A stretch of DNA of 64,000 nt, from the NCBI GenBank assembly GCA_030248065.1, contig JASAMV010005288.1, forward strand, positions 39,639 through 103,638. Direction: 5' to 3'. Both the position numbers and the translations under genes were made by a program. This DNA comes from Rhynchonema sp. JSB1_4 (taxonomy: Eukaryota; Nematoda; Chromadorea; Monhysterida; Xyalidae). The notes under the pieces are model-generated. The model was not told where the DNA came from, made no database searches, and was given only the letters and a program-made list of their open reading frames with translations. How positions within the stretch are numbered: the stretch's first letter is position 1; each line of letters opens with the position of its first letter. Positions 11,988 to 26,000 of the stretch are shown here, one piece after another.

Positions 11988-14900
11988 CTGTGCACGGTTG
12001 AAAATCTTTAGCTAGCTGACGTTTCACAAGTAGTGCTTTCGCAAAAAAACGTAAAACAAGGTGTTAGCTATCTATGTATGTACATGATGTTTCACATTTG
12101 GTAGGGAGCGTCTGACCATCTAAAGTCCCGCTCGACTTATACACACCTGGAAGATGTACTTCATGATCTGGACCTGCATGGGCGTCAAATGTGTTCTGAA
12201 TCGCTTCGACGACGCCCCGCGTTGCAGCGAGCCAGGGGTGAGCAGACGCCGACCCGCCGATGACGCGGGGCTCGCCAGAAGGTTACCCGTCGGCGATGGG
12301 GAGTCTTCGTCCTGAACGAAGGGTTGTCAGGGGTGAGCAATGGATTGGCATGAGCAAAATGTAGTAAAAAATAGTGACGACTGCAGTCTATCCTCTAAAT
12401 AGCCGGTGTCTGTTTTGTGTTGCACCATAGGCACCTCTCAGCAATCTGTGGCCATAGACAACGGAAAAATCAAAAATATAACTCACAAATTTGAGGGTCA
12501 CAATTTTACTGTTATCAGAGGATAAACAAAAAATGGGCCGATTAGAAACACGCGCCAACTTCATACCTGATCCTGACTGTAGGTAGTGGACGCGGCGTCA
12601 TCAATCAAATCATCGCTACTGTCTGGCTGTTGGGACAGGTCTAAAGGGGGTGACCCACCACCGTTGGCTTGCTGTTGGGTCTGACGTTGCTGGCCTGAAA
12701 AATCAAGGCGATAGTTTTAACCGGAGGGCGTCCATGGTCCGACATATCATGGAAGCTCGTACCAAGTCGTCTGAGCAACTCCAACGCCTGGGCGGGATCG
12801 GACATGACCCCGCCCTCTGCCTGCTGATTGGCCAGCTGCTGGATCATTGTGCGCAAAATCGACGCGTCAACATTGTTTTGGTCGGACGGCGTTTGTGTGG
12901 AGTTCTTGTTGTGCTGAAAGTGTCGAATATAAAGTAATGTTTCACAAATGATTCAGACTTTCGACAGCGACGAAAATTGAGTCGTCTGTTTGTGGGAAAA
13001 CAGCCTCAAACGGACAACTTATTGCATACGCACATCAGACGGCGATACGTAAAGGACAGTTTTGTTATCCTGTCCATTGGTATGTATCATTATCGTGATG
13101 TCCACACACCACTGGGACACAACATAAACGTTAGCTCCAGTAGCCTTGTGATAGCTACTAAGCTGGGACAGACATTTTTCGTCACCGAACCGAGTGTTCA
13201 CGGCGGACCAAAGTACCGTTCACTCACATAACACAAGGACTGACTTTATACCCATTTAAAAACCAGAGTACAGTAGCAAATCTGCTGAAAAATTTCGTCA
13301 TACCTCATTCTCCATCGGGAACATTGCGTCGAGATTCGGTTTCGGCATACTCGAATGTTTGCGGTTCAGGTGATGTTCCATTTGCGCCTTGGTTTGTAAC
13401 GTCGCGGTGCAATAGGGACAGGAGGAGCCGACGGACCGCGGTTGCGACCCGTCCAGACCCCCAGAACCAGACATGTCGATTGTCAGGGCATCCGAAGGCT
13501 CATCTTCGTTATCGCTCTCGGGCAGATTGTGCACATTCTGTGGGGATGCATATCTGGACTAATACTGTTGTTATCAACGCAACTACCTGCGCGATTCGTG
13601 CAAACGCAGCTGGCTGGGAACACGAAACACAGGCAGTTGCGTTCACAACAATGGCGTAAGCCCGGATCTCAGATTTTTTTTAATTCAAGTTTTGTTTTTT
13701 ACTCCGTTTTCCCACTTTTTACGCCACGCACGCCACGCGGGTATCTTACTTGCAATATTTCGAAACGCAGGAAATCTGTGATTCGACGACTGACTGACGA
13801 CGACCCCGCAATGCCGGCATGCTAATTCTTGTTTTCATGCCTATATAACCACTGTGGTTGCTTCATATGTATGCAAGAAAGATTGATCACCGAATTTCCG
13901 AAAACCACCCAAATACGCCGCCACTTACCAATTTGTGCTCATTGAGACTCTGTGCATCAGCAAACGACGCTTGACAATGTCGACAACTGAACGGGTCGGA
14001 AGCTGTGGTCGCACTTTTGTTCGTGTGCTCGACCATCGCCATAAAATCATTGCTGTTCTCATTGCTACCTGAAACATCAAGGAACAGAGGTTCCGCTGAT
14101 TCAGGGTGTCAACACCTTAACGCTGAAATGTTTCGATCCCAACCAAACCGACCTATGATGCCCTTGAAGCAGAATTTCTGCTGATGCTGAATCAACTCAA
14201 TGTACCGCTGGAAGACCACACGACATTTGTTGCACTGAAATATTACGGTAGGTAATCATCTGGTTACGATAGTCGACTACGGTAATAAAAGTGAAAGCGC
14301 TACCTGAAAATGTGCGCCACTGGTTCGTGTGAATCGATCGTTACCTGCCATTGATGGAGGCATGCTCTCACCCTCACCACTACTTCCGCCGCTGCTACCG
14401 ACTCGATGCGGCTGGTTCTCGTACACCTACAGTATGACACGTGAGTTACGGTAATGTTAGTTGGTTCTCCGGGTACAGTAGTCTGACCGAGCATAATACA
14501 GTACATTTATTTTTTGGTTCTGCATATTCTTGTTGGCATGACCAGGGACAGTAGAGCCAGAGGTGAACACATAAAAGATGCAGGCGAATACTATTGCTGT
14601 CAACACAACTGTCTATGATTCGTGCAAATACAAATGGCTGGGTTGTCTGTCATATACAACACACGTGGACAGAACGACCGCGACAAATGCGTCGAAAACA
14701 ATCTGCGCTTATACGTTTATACGAAACACGGGCACAAGCGTAGACAGCATTACCGTAAGCCAAAATAGCAACTACATTACCTTTCTGGCTTTCTGCCTGG
14801 CATTCTGGAACCAGACCACAATCACCCTCGGACTGAGTTGCAACTTTTTCGACAGAAACTCCAAGTCATCGTCCTTTGGGTACGCCTGTTTCTCGAAGAA

Positions 14901-16928
14901 ATCCTGCAGCGTCGTCAGTTGAAATTCGGTGAACCGCGTGCGATTTGCTCGACGACCTGAATGATAGACTTTCTTATAGAGAATTCAAAAAAAACAAAAA
15001 CAAAAACAGAAACGGAAAGCAATCGCTGAGAGCATTCGATGGCCGGAGTGAACTCGAAGATGAATACAATTTACTCATCTCCTGAATGACCCAGAGCTTG
15101 GCATAAAAATCTGCTGTTTACCTCCAGTTCTTTGTGACAAACAGTGCAAGAGCATGACCGAAGATATTTTCTATCACGCTATTTTAGAGGATGGGCCGTA
15201 TTTGTACGGTCACTTTTGATATCAGGCAGGCTCATGAGAGCAGCCGGAGTAAACTGACAATAATTTAATAAAAAAGCCAAATCCAAAAGCATCCCTCAAA
15301 TCCGACCTGAATTGATGACAGACGAGGCTATGGATGGCAGATTATCGGTGCTGTAGGTGTTGCTGTCACTAAACGATATTCCACTGTTACCATTCACACT
15401 TTGATTGTCATTCATGTTGTTATTATCAGGATTTGGCGATGGTTCGCAATTATTTGTTGGCATGTCCTGACTCTGTTGCTGTTGTTGTTGTTGCTGCTGT
15501 ATCATGGAATTATTTGATGCAGCGCTCAACAGTAAATTGAAAGGATTGGCTGCTGACAACAAAGCAGCGGCCATCGCGGCGTTTTGGTTCGCATTTGGGA
15601 TTAAACCTGGGTAGAATATAGAAAGAATATGCCTTAAGTTTAAGTTATCATATTGTGTTGGCGCTACACCGCTGTGCACATTGCACAAGCAGTCATATGT
15701 TTTATGAAACAAAGGAATGCCGCAGGTGGTGATGTTCTGGCGTGACATGGTCATCTGATGCGTTCACACTGACGATGACCTGATCCTGGTGCACCTCCCA
15801 GGTATGAAAAAAGGTCGAAATGGGCAAACCAAAGACGCGCATTTGTGAAACTCAAAAACACAACACAGCTAATACAATAGGTGCGTTGAAACATCGTCCG
15901 ATTCAAACCCTACCTATATCATGGCTACTTATCACCACAATCGGGCATTGACCGCCAACACCGCACAAAAACGCAATGCCACCACTGTATACCTGTCGCT
16001 GCCACACCGCTGCCGTATGCCGAGCATTGTGCAGCATCGCTGAGTCGTTTGAGGGCCTCCTGCGCTGAGAAGACCGCGCCGAACGTCGTTGGATTGTTGG
16101 GCCCGCCCGTCTCGACAGGAGGTGTCGGGGATGGGGATTGCTTGATCTCGGATTTGATGTTGCTGGTTGTCTCAGACACGGACACACTTCGAACTGGTTG
16201 GGGGTTGTTGTTGGCACCACTGCTCGATGTGGGCTTCGCATTGGCCAGCGCGTTTTCGCTGTGGAACTGGAATTAATATGAAACATCAGACTGGGGACCG
16301 TTAGTTGGGTCTAAATGTGAAACATCATGGCCTTTGTAGAATTTAGTGGATTGGAATGTCCCTAGGTCACATGACCCGACTATAACTGACAACATAGCTG
16401 ATGTTTCACCAAGAGTACGTAATAGTAGATAGCGTACCTTCATTGTGTCGGACACCTCATCATTAGTGAGCGGTATGACCTTTGCCTCTCCAGTTTTCTC
16501 ATAAGTGTCGAGATCAATACCCATAGATGGCGGAATGTTGAAGTTGTATGGGCTGTCCTTATTCTTCTGACGTTCTTTGAACAGCGTGTTGCGAAACCAG
16601 TGCTTGATCACTTTCTGTGGCAGACCCGACTTTTGGGACATCAGCGCGATCTGTTCTTCCGTTGGCGAGTTGTTGATATCGAAATACTCGCGCAGAACCT
16701 GTACGAAATCGTTGGTTTTTATTTAGGCTTTATGCTTGTCTGTGTTTCGTGCAGATGCAGCAGAGCAGCTGTTATCGTCAAACGAACTGCGTTATAAGCA
16801 ACCTTGTATCCATCTCTCCTCGCTCATTTATTGTTGCTGTCGCCCCGCTATGGCTAGGACGCATCGTATAGTCCGTCCACCAGCTCAGCACTGCGCCGGC
16901 CCCTCCCCCCACCAAAAAAAAAAAAGAG

Positions 16929-17011
<83 letters not shown>

Positions 17012-20000
17012 AAAAAGGAGGAAAAACCAGCCAAACAACATATACACCCAGCCAGATGCGTATGCACGAATCACAGGCTTCGTTGAATAAGTTAGTGAAT
17101 ATAATAATGATCGAACTTTCATGTTATCACCTGTCCAGCAATATAAAAAAGTTTGAAACCCGTAAACTTCTAAATACCTTCAACTGATCATCCGTAATTC
17201 TTGTGCGTGCGCGTCGCTGAGGCGATTGTGCCGCGGCACTGATCGGCATGGCAGCAGTGGCAGGTGTTGTTTGTGCCATACTGCTGCCGTCATTATTGTT
17301 GTTGATTTGCAACGGTTGCGTAGCACTGCTCATGCTCGTGGACACTATTGGTGCCAGTGACTGGTCACTATTGCCACTTTGTGGTTGATGTTGTTGTTGT
17401 TGTGTGGCAGCGACTGCCGCTAGTTGTGCTGCCATATCTGGTGGCAACATTGACATGAACGGATTGTGTGCCATACTCGCTGCCATAGCTGCCATCATCA
17501 GTGGGTTGGCAGCACCCGCGGCTGCGGCAGTGCCACTAAATGGATTGAAACCGGTGGCTGCCATAAGACTCAACCAGCCAGTTGGGTTCATCATACTGGG
17601 CGGCAGACCCGTTGTCGTTGTTGGTGTTGTTTGTTGTTGCTGTTGTTGTTGCTGTTGTTTAACGAGTTGTTCCAACGCTGCCATTTGTGCCTGTTGTTGC
17701 TGCTGTTGTTGTTGTTGCTGCAACATTTGCTGACTCAGCTCGGCACTGCCGGAAGCAGTCGGTGTCTTCCCAGATACGGTCGGTTCGGCCGGGTTACGAT
17801 GCTTGCCTGATTTTGAAGGCGACAACAACAGTGGATCGGTCACTGTGGGCTCGGTCGGTTGTTGTTGTTGCTGTTGCTTAGCCATCTGCGTGTCATAGGC
17901 GTCTTTCAACTCCTGACTAAGTCGTTCAATTTCCGACGTGGGCAGGGTGGCCTCCTGATGTTGCGATTCGACATGTGCTTTGAGCACCCAAATGCTGCTG
18001 AATGTTTTCGCGCACTGTTCGCACGTGAAATGACCGAACTCCGAGTCCGAGACCGGACCGTTCAGATGTCGATAGCCGATGCCGCTACTCGGTCTGGTCA
18101 TTTTGCTGTTGGTCAGCCGGTGCTCGTCAGAGATTTCGTCAACGGCTCCTTCAGAGTTCGACCGTTTTATGGAGGCGTGCTTGCGTTTGCGTTGACGCTG
18201 TAGCTCGTTGAATTGCATCACAACCTGAAAAAATAAACAGGGTTCAGCGAAGGAGTATTCGGAAATTTTCCAAATAAGCCCAACAGTCCGGTGGCTTACG
18301 TGCATACCGTTCGTTGACTGTCCACTGAGAACTTTTATTTTCAAGGTGGTTTCAAGAAAGTTCACCAAAATCAAATACACTCTAAACCACACACCTCAAA
18401 TCCATAGTTTTCCAACATTCGTTTGAACGATGCGCCGGCCGACCGTCCCCCCGTTTGTGGCGTGCAGGTCAGCTGATGTTTCACCAGCTGTGCCTGCGTG
18501 TCCATGACGCTGCCACAATGTTCACACAAGGATGACAGATTGGGTACGGTATCGGTGTCACCCGGTCGCTCGATTAGTGGCTTTGAAGCATCGAGTTCGC
18601 CTGATATAGAAGGAAGTTTCTGAATTTTGGAAGGAAAACTTGAACATTGTGAAACATCAGCTAGCCAGCCAGCCCCCAACCGTTAGCCATCAGCTCACTG
18701 ATTCGATTCATACGCGCGTCATGCGCCACCGATCGTAAATGCGTGTCGAGACTGGTGCCCTGATTGTACGTGACTTTGCAGAGATTGCATCGGTAAGGCC
18801 TTGCTGTGTCAGGGAAGTTGCCTGATTGTGCAAGCTCAGTTAAAGCCGGCACGCGATTCAGAGCCGCCTGAACGTCGCTGGACAGATTGAGCGCTTGTGA
18901 CTCGAGCATCTTTTTGGTTTTCGTCAAATGCGCGACCGAGTTGAAATGCACCTATGTGGAATGGATGCAGGTTACGGTAAGTACGCATGCCTGGATTACT
19001 GTAATGTAGTAAGTAGCAACAGTAGTCTGACACCGTACCTGAAGAATGGTCTTCTGCGTGAATGACTCGCGACAGATTTCGCATTTGTGCGGCCGCGTGG
19101 GGTCAAGATATTTGTCCACCGATTGACTAGAACCGGACGAAACATTAGAATTGCCAGACAGTGCGTTGACACGATGGGCGGTTGAGCGGTAGTGGACGGA
19201 TAGATAAGACTGTAATGAAGTTGGGTTACGGTGATGAGGTTACTGTTTTTTTGGACCAAAAGTAAATTTTCAAACCTGATTCGTGAATCCCATCTGACAC
19301 TTGTCACATCGGTATGGTCGATCGGCACTACCGTAACTCTCCTGAGCCATGTCCGTTGTATTGAGCCGGTCCTCATCAGTGGTGCTGTGATGACCATTGG
19401 TCAGATGCATAGTCGATGACGAAGAGGAAACATGCGACATTTCAACATGATGTTTCAAGGCCAATGCCGAATCGCAGGTCTTGTCGCACAGTTTGCATTG
19501 GATCATGCCCTGCCCGCCTTGATGCGTCAGGGTGCAATGTGTCGCAAGCTGTTGCGCGCTACGGAATGCCAACGTGCACTCGGCGCAGCGATGTGTGTGT
19601 TCAGGGGTACTGTTGGCGGGTGACGCGTGCAGCTCACCGAAATGCGCCTGAAAATTAGTAGGAATGAATTTTGAGGCCCGATTAGTCATTTTCTGTCCTT
19701 ATGTATTAGTCATCACTTAACTAATCAGAACATAAATACGGTAAATTACACCAGGAAATTGCATCCCGTATTCGAAAAAAACACAGATGGTAAGCCAGGT
19801 TATCGGGTGATATTTTCGAAACGGTGTAAAGGTCGGTGGAAAGCTCGGTCGACAGCTTAGTGTGATAGACCTAGGTGTAAACTTGAAACATTCCACGTTA
19901 ATAACAGGCAATGTTTCACGTTTACACCGATCTACGCCGACCGAGCTTTCTACCGAACATTACGCCGACCTTTACACCCAACTGACCTTTACACCGTTTC

Positions 20001-23000
20001 GAAAATTCCACCCATCGTCAGTGCTAAAATTCATACACATTCTATAGGCCAGAAGACCACCCAGAAAACACACCCTGGACGACTTCGAAAGATGATAGTG
20101 CTAAACTGATTAAAAAATATAAAAATTATGTGACAATAATAAATAGTACTAGACGGGACCCGTGCCTACGGCCCTGGCTACATCGTCGCGCCCGTGCCGT
20201 GCCACCCCCCCCCCCCCCGAAAGACCCGTTAGCATACCCAAAGCTACGCGTGAAAATTGACCCGTCCGCACCTCCGAGGAGGGGCCACAGACACACACAC
20301 ACATACGTCTTCCTGTTTTAGTGGTATAGACGTGTAACACATATGTACAGTACCTGAAGACCAGCGGCCGTTTTGAACATTTGTCTGCAATTGCGCTGCC
20401 AGCACCGGTACCGCTGTCCAGCCTCGGTGTCAGTAACTGGTGTGTGCTCACTTTCAGCTTGGTGCTCAAAGAGGTCGGAAGCGGTTTCGAACTTGACCGC
20501 GCACGCCGGGCAGGACAGGTAAACGCTGGTGTCACTCGGCGCCACTTGCGGTAGCAGGGTGCGGATCAGGGTTTGTACTGTATCGGCGGCCACCTTGTGT
20601 GCCTGAATTATGAAGGCGGAAAATTTAGAACGTATCTAGCCCAATGTCCAAAAAAACACTTTGAACAGAAAAAAAACAAATAGCACTATATTTCTACGTT
20701 TTCCGTCGATTTACTTTCAAAATGAAAAACATGAAACAGTCACTAACATCCAAATAGTGTTGCTCGATTTTGTACGACTCAGCGTCGACGGTGTCTTTGC
20801 ACAACGGGCAGGTTACGGTAGATGTTTCATCAGCCAGTGTGCATCCTGGTAACGGGCCACTGACGTCAGCCTCGTGTTCCAGCGTGAGAAGTTCGCTGTG
20901 CTGCTCCTCGGCGTGCGATTGAAGGGTGCGTTTCAAATCTGAAGGTTTGTGTTTTGTTTAATTGCGTCACAAAACCTTATTGTCATTATTCAAATTTCGA
21001 CGAATGGTGCGGCCACTTGCAACTCTACGCACTGCACAGTGCGGCTGCTAATGTTTCAGATACAATATATCACCAAAGTCCTGTAACTTAGATGAGAAAA
21101 AACTAATAAAAAAGTCGATTTCCGATCACGTTACTACGAAGAGGACAGACTAATTAATGACTCACTGGTCGTAAACGTGCACCAAGCACAGGCATGTACG
21201 GCATCGTTCATGGCGATTAGTTCCGAATCACGATCCGGTGTGGGTGATGCAAGTAGGGAATCTGCAAAGGATACTTTGTGAACTTTTTTGTGAATTTCAG
21301 CTGTTTGGAGCCGAAACCGATAATCATGTGAGGACATTGTGCCTATAATAGTCCACATTTCGAAAATTTTCGACTAAGATAAACAGTGTCAGAGAGTGTC
21401 AGAATTGCACATACAGTTTTTGGGATAATCACTCATGTCGCAAAGACCGAATATTAGAACCTGAATGTTATTCGCAATTAATGTTCAATAAAGAGCTGGA
21501 ATACTGTGGGTGGAGAGGTGGGGTTGACAGAAAACACAAATTACTGTGGAAAACTTTATGAACCTGTTTTGGGTGCAATATGAGTTAAGAGCAATTAGAC
21601 ACTAATTTCAAGTTCGGTAATTAGACGGTATACGTGGGTAGAAGTGTTGTACTGGACGCGAGACTTTCAAATGAAGTTTTAGATACTCGCAAAATACTAA
21701 ACTAAATGACATTACCAAACCTTAATGCAAAGTTAAAAAATTCGTTGTTGTCAGAATTTTGCACCTATACGTACATACCTAATGAGCGCGACAGGAGATG
21801 TTGCTAATGAAATAATGAATGAAATAAAATGCAGCCGCTTTGCACAAAAGACCAGGGAAGAAAATAGCCGTGCAGCAACTGATGAGCAAAAATAAATAAA
21901 TATATAAATAATGAACACTACGGAGAGAGGGTTAGTTGATGTGCGAGGTTAACATTAACATTATCATTATTATGGAGTGACAATTACAATATTCATTATC
22001 ATCATTATAATAATACACACATTACCACCAAAGTACTGTATACATATAACCGTCGAATAGCAAATAGTGAAATTATGTATAATGTGTGGAGCAGAGGTGC
22101 GAAATATAAATGAAAAAACGAGAGGGCCAACTATAGTACCACATATACGCAACTTCAATGTCTATTATATAAACCGCTTTTCATTGTGACTCCACAGGCG
22201 TACGCAGGGACGAGGCTGTTTCAAAATCCGTCCTGCTAAACAATAGGCCGCGCCGGGACACCAACGTTATCGTGCACGCAAGTGACAACCGCAACAAATG
22301 TAGGTACTGTACACATTAGGTGTATCCAGGTGCTATTTGCAATTGCAATCCGGTTTACATACTTACACTTTCAGCTGGCAGGGAATCGGAAGCTCTATAA
22401 TGTTGCGCGTATTTCACAACCTCATATGTTGAAAAATGGCCTGCCAGCCTGGTTAGTTAGTTGGTTACCAGTTTGATTAGTTGGAAAAAGTTGCAGCAAT
22501 CAAAAAAAGTTTAAAGTCCAGAACGCAAGTGATTGAAATCTGCAGCTATTGTTGTTTGCCTGCGTAGTAAAGGTGAGGCACGTCTGTTCAGGATCCGACA
22601 ATGTGAGTAAACAGTGCCCAAACAGGTATATAATGCACCTGTGGTTTAGTTGATACCATTTCCAGAGAAAAAACACGCAATGCGAAAAACAACATTTAAA
22701 ATTGCTGCAGTCATCGATCAGTTTACAATTCCAAATCTGATATTTTATATCTGATATTCTGAAAAATGAAATTCTGGCCTAAAACTCAACTGAAATTCTG
22801 CACGTATAATACGCATAACCTTTATTTCAACCTCACTAACGAACTATACATACATACATATATGTATGTAGGTAGTAATAACTGCGCATATACTCAATGC
22901 AACGCTGCGACTAACGACGATGAAACTATCAAGTTGACTGCATACTCACTTTATATATTCAAATGAGCGCATTTGTGCACCAAAAGTGTGTCACTCATAA

Positions 23001-26000
23001 TGACACACAACACAATATAGCTTATTATTACTATCAACTTTGCTGAAATAATAGTACCATAACTTTTCACACATGACACCAACTGAACCTTTCAGTTTAT
23101 AGAGTTGTGGAACTTTGGAAGTTTCACAGTGCTTGAATTTGGAACTTTTTTGCGAGCGAGTTGTAACGAAGTTTTCTGTGAATTCCGTCATATTTTCGCC
23201 AGTCTTATCATTGTTCGGAGTCTACAACACGACTAATACAGTATAGGCCCCCCCCGCCCCCCCCCCCCCCCCCCCGCCCCTTTGATGTCGGTCGCGTCGG
23301 CCATTACAGGGTGTGTTTTATTTTTCGGAAACCCGCCTCCTTACTTTACCTCCCGCCCTTTTGCCTCCTCTCCAGTCTGATGTATCCCCCGAATAAGGCC
23401 CCCCCCTCTTCTCCCCCGCGATCTCTGCCCTCTCTACCTCTCCCCTAATATCCTATCCCCCTTTTCCGTTAATTTCCCACATTCAGTTTCACAACTGCGG
23501 TAATTTGTTGGTTCATGCCAATAGACATCAGATGGATTAATTGTGCTTTTTTAAAAATGATAATGATGAGTATGTATGAAGTTATTTTGTAATCCATGCA
23601 TAATTAATACATATATGGTATAAGACAGTTTGATAACACTTGATACACTGTAAAATACAAAGAAATGACGAGTTTATGTGTGGTAATCACTTTGGCCGCT
23701 TGTGCTTCATGGACAATCGGAGCTTCTCGTCCATCCGAGAATTCCTCTCTTGTCTCTTTTAGTTTTCTCGTTTCAGCGCTCATGTATTCCACGTTATATT
23801 CACCCCGAGTTGTCGTTGTCATCTCGCGTCGAGATTCGACATACGGGTACCTAGAATGGTACATGATCCTCCGTTTACGTTTTTGTGGATGTATACATAA
23901 TTATTATTGCATGTTACTCCTCGGATACCGCGTGGTTCATGTGAATAGCGCGTTTACTTTAATCGCCTCCACTTCCGTTTTTCTTAGTTGTGAGACCATC
24001 TTCTCTTCAGTGATTTCGGTCCTTGGATGTGTATGGCACTATAACTAGGTATTGGTGTGCGTGATGTACAGCCGGCTTCGACGAATGCAGCGCGTGATGA
24101 ATGTTGGTCGTCGAAGTGTTTCATCCATCGGCGTCACGGATTGTCCTACTCGTCCGCGTGATGTCCCTGCGTGTAAATTGTGCTCATTTATGTGGCATAC
24201 ATGGACACATGGAATATACAGCTTTATTCTACCTTTCCCCATTCTCCAGCATGCCTTTCCCCTGTTATATTTCACCACCCACCCTCACCTACAGTTTCTC
24301 CGCGTCGTCAGTACAACGCGTCGATGAACACAGAGTGACATCCGGCCAGTGGTTCGGCCCTCTTTCTCCCGTTCTCAGTTCATCAATGGCCAACTGAACT
24401 ATAGCCGTTTGTTCATAATTACTTGAAGCACATACCTTGTGGGCTGAACCTGTGTTTTCCGGGAAAAATTCATGTTGCCCGTTTGTGAAGTCGCGAGCAG
24501 AGTACGGTGTTGTTCGATGACATGGCGGTACCAGCATTCCTTGCACCAACATTGATCACTATTCTTGTTGTCCAGCGTCACAAGTTTTCCTGCGCAAAAC
24601 AAGTTAATGGAATGTGGTCATTTGTGTTTTGTGTTTTGTGTTTTACACTTCACACTACGTTTCGTCGCGTGCGACTCTTGATTTCCATGTTCGGTATCTC
24701 GGGAACCGGTACGGCAATCCACGGTGTGTTCCATGTCGCTCGGGATCGTGAAGCACGCTTTGTTTCATGCGAGGCAGGGGTGGTGGCGGTGGTACTGCAC
24801 ATTGAAGTTTCAGTTAAATTATTTTTACTTATAACATTCATAAACTTTACATGTTCATATTTATTGACAATGGATTTATGCATTTTTACTTACATGAATT
24901 TTACATTCACTTTTTTCTATAAGTAACATTTATAAACTTTAGATGTTCATATTCATTGACAATGGATTTATGCATTTTACTTACATGACGTTTACATTCA
25001 CTTTTTTCTATAAGCAACATTTATAAACTTTAAGTGTAAATATTTATAAAAGTTGTATTTATGACTTTTACTCACGTCCGCGCGCACGCGTCCGCTCGTT
25101 CCAGTGCCTCATCGTCGGCTTTTCTCTGTCGCGTTGTTGTATTTCCGCGTTTTCCATCCTTCCACCGATCTTTTCCGTCAGCGCACGTGGTCCACCTCTG
25201 TTCCGTTTATTACATTTCAACTTATTCATTTACTGTTTTTACGTTTTACATATAACCTGTTTGTTCCGTTTCCAGCGCCAGCTCGCTGTAACCCGATTGT
25301 TGCTAAAGTATCGTTGAAACTCCCTGTGCCATCGTTGTTGTCCGTGTCTTCGTCGTCATCATGGGCGTGTGCTTCTCCGCCGTCTGGCATAACGAAATGT
25401 ATTTCATAAGTGGCTAAATTTTAAAAACGTCATGTCGAGCTCCTAGCCTTGGTCCGAATCATTTATCTCATCAATCATGTTGCTTTCGTCGTCGCTGGTC
25501 ACAGTCATCAGCGCGCTTGCCCCGTGGTTCGTGACTCGTCGAGTGTCCTTTCTACCTGTACCGGTGTACCGTGATCCTGAATATTTGAAATATTATGGTA
25601 AATGCATTTATTCTAACCCTTTTTATTGCGACTCAGTGCTTTTGTCACCGGATACTCCACCGATTGCAGAAAGGTCCGCGATGGTTGGTGTGTTTTCACG
25701 GCGTGCAGCACATGTTCGACCCCTTTGACCTGGTAAAGGAGATTTCGCACACATATTTAATGCGCCCTTCGGTTTCATACTGTTTTTGACTCACCAATAG
25801 CCACAGGAACGGATCAGGCGTTTTCGTTCGATCACAAAGGTCAAGCGCCACGCACGCTGTGTGGATGCAGAACTTGTGTGTGCGGTAGTTTTTGCACGGT
25901 CTGCTGAGTTGTGCAGATCGACATAGTAGCCAGTTGCGTTGTGCCAGCACGTTCGGTTTATTGTGCGCATCGTACCCATCGCTCGTGATGTTGTCCACGG

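Noticed and set aside
16914..17122. Frames with poly-Phe or poly-Lys
   Set aside because: They are translations of the A tract.
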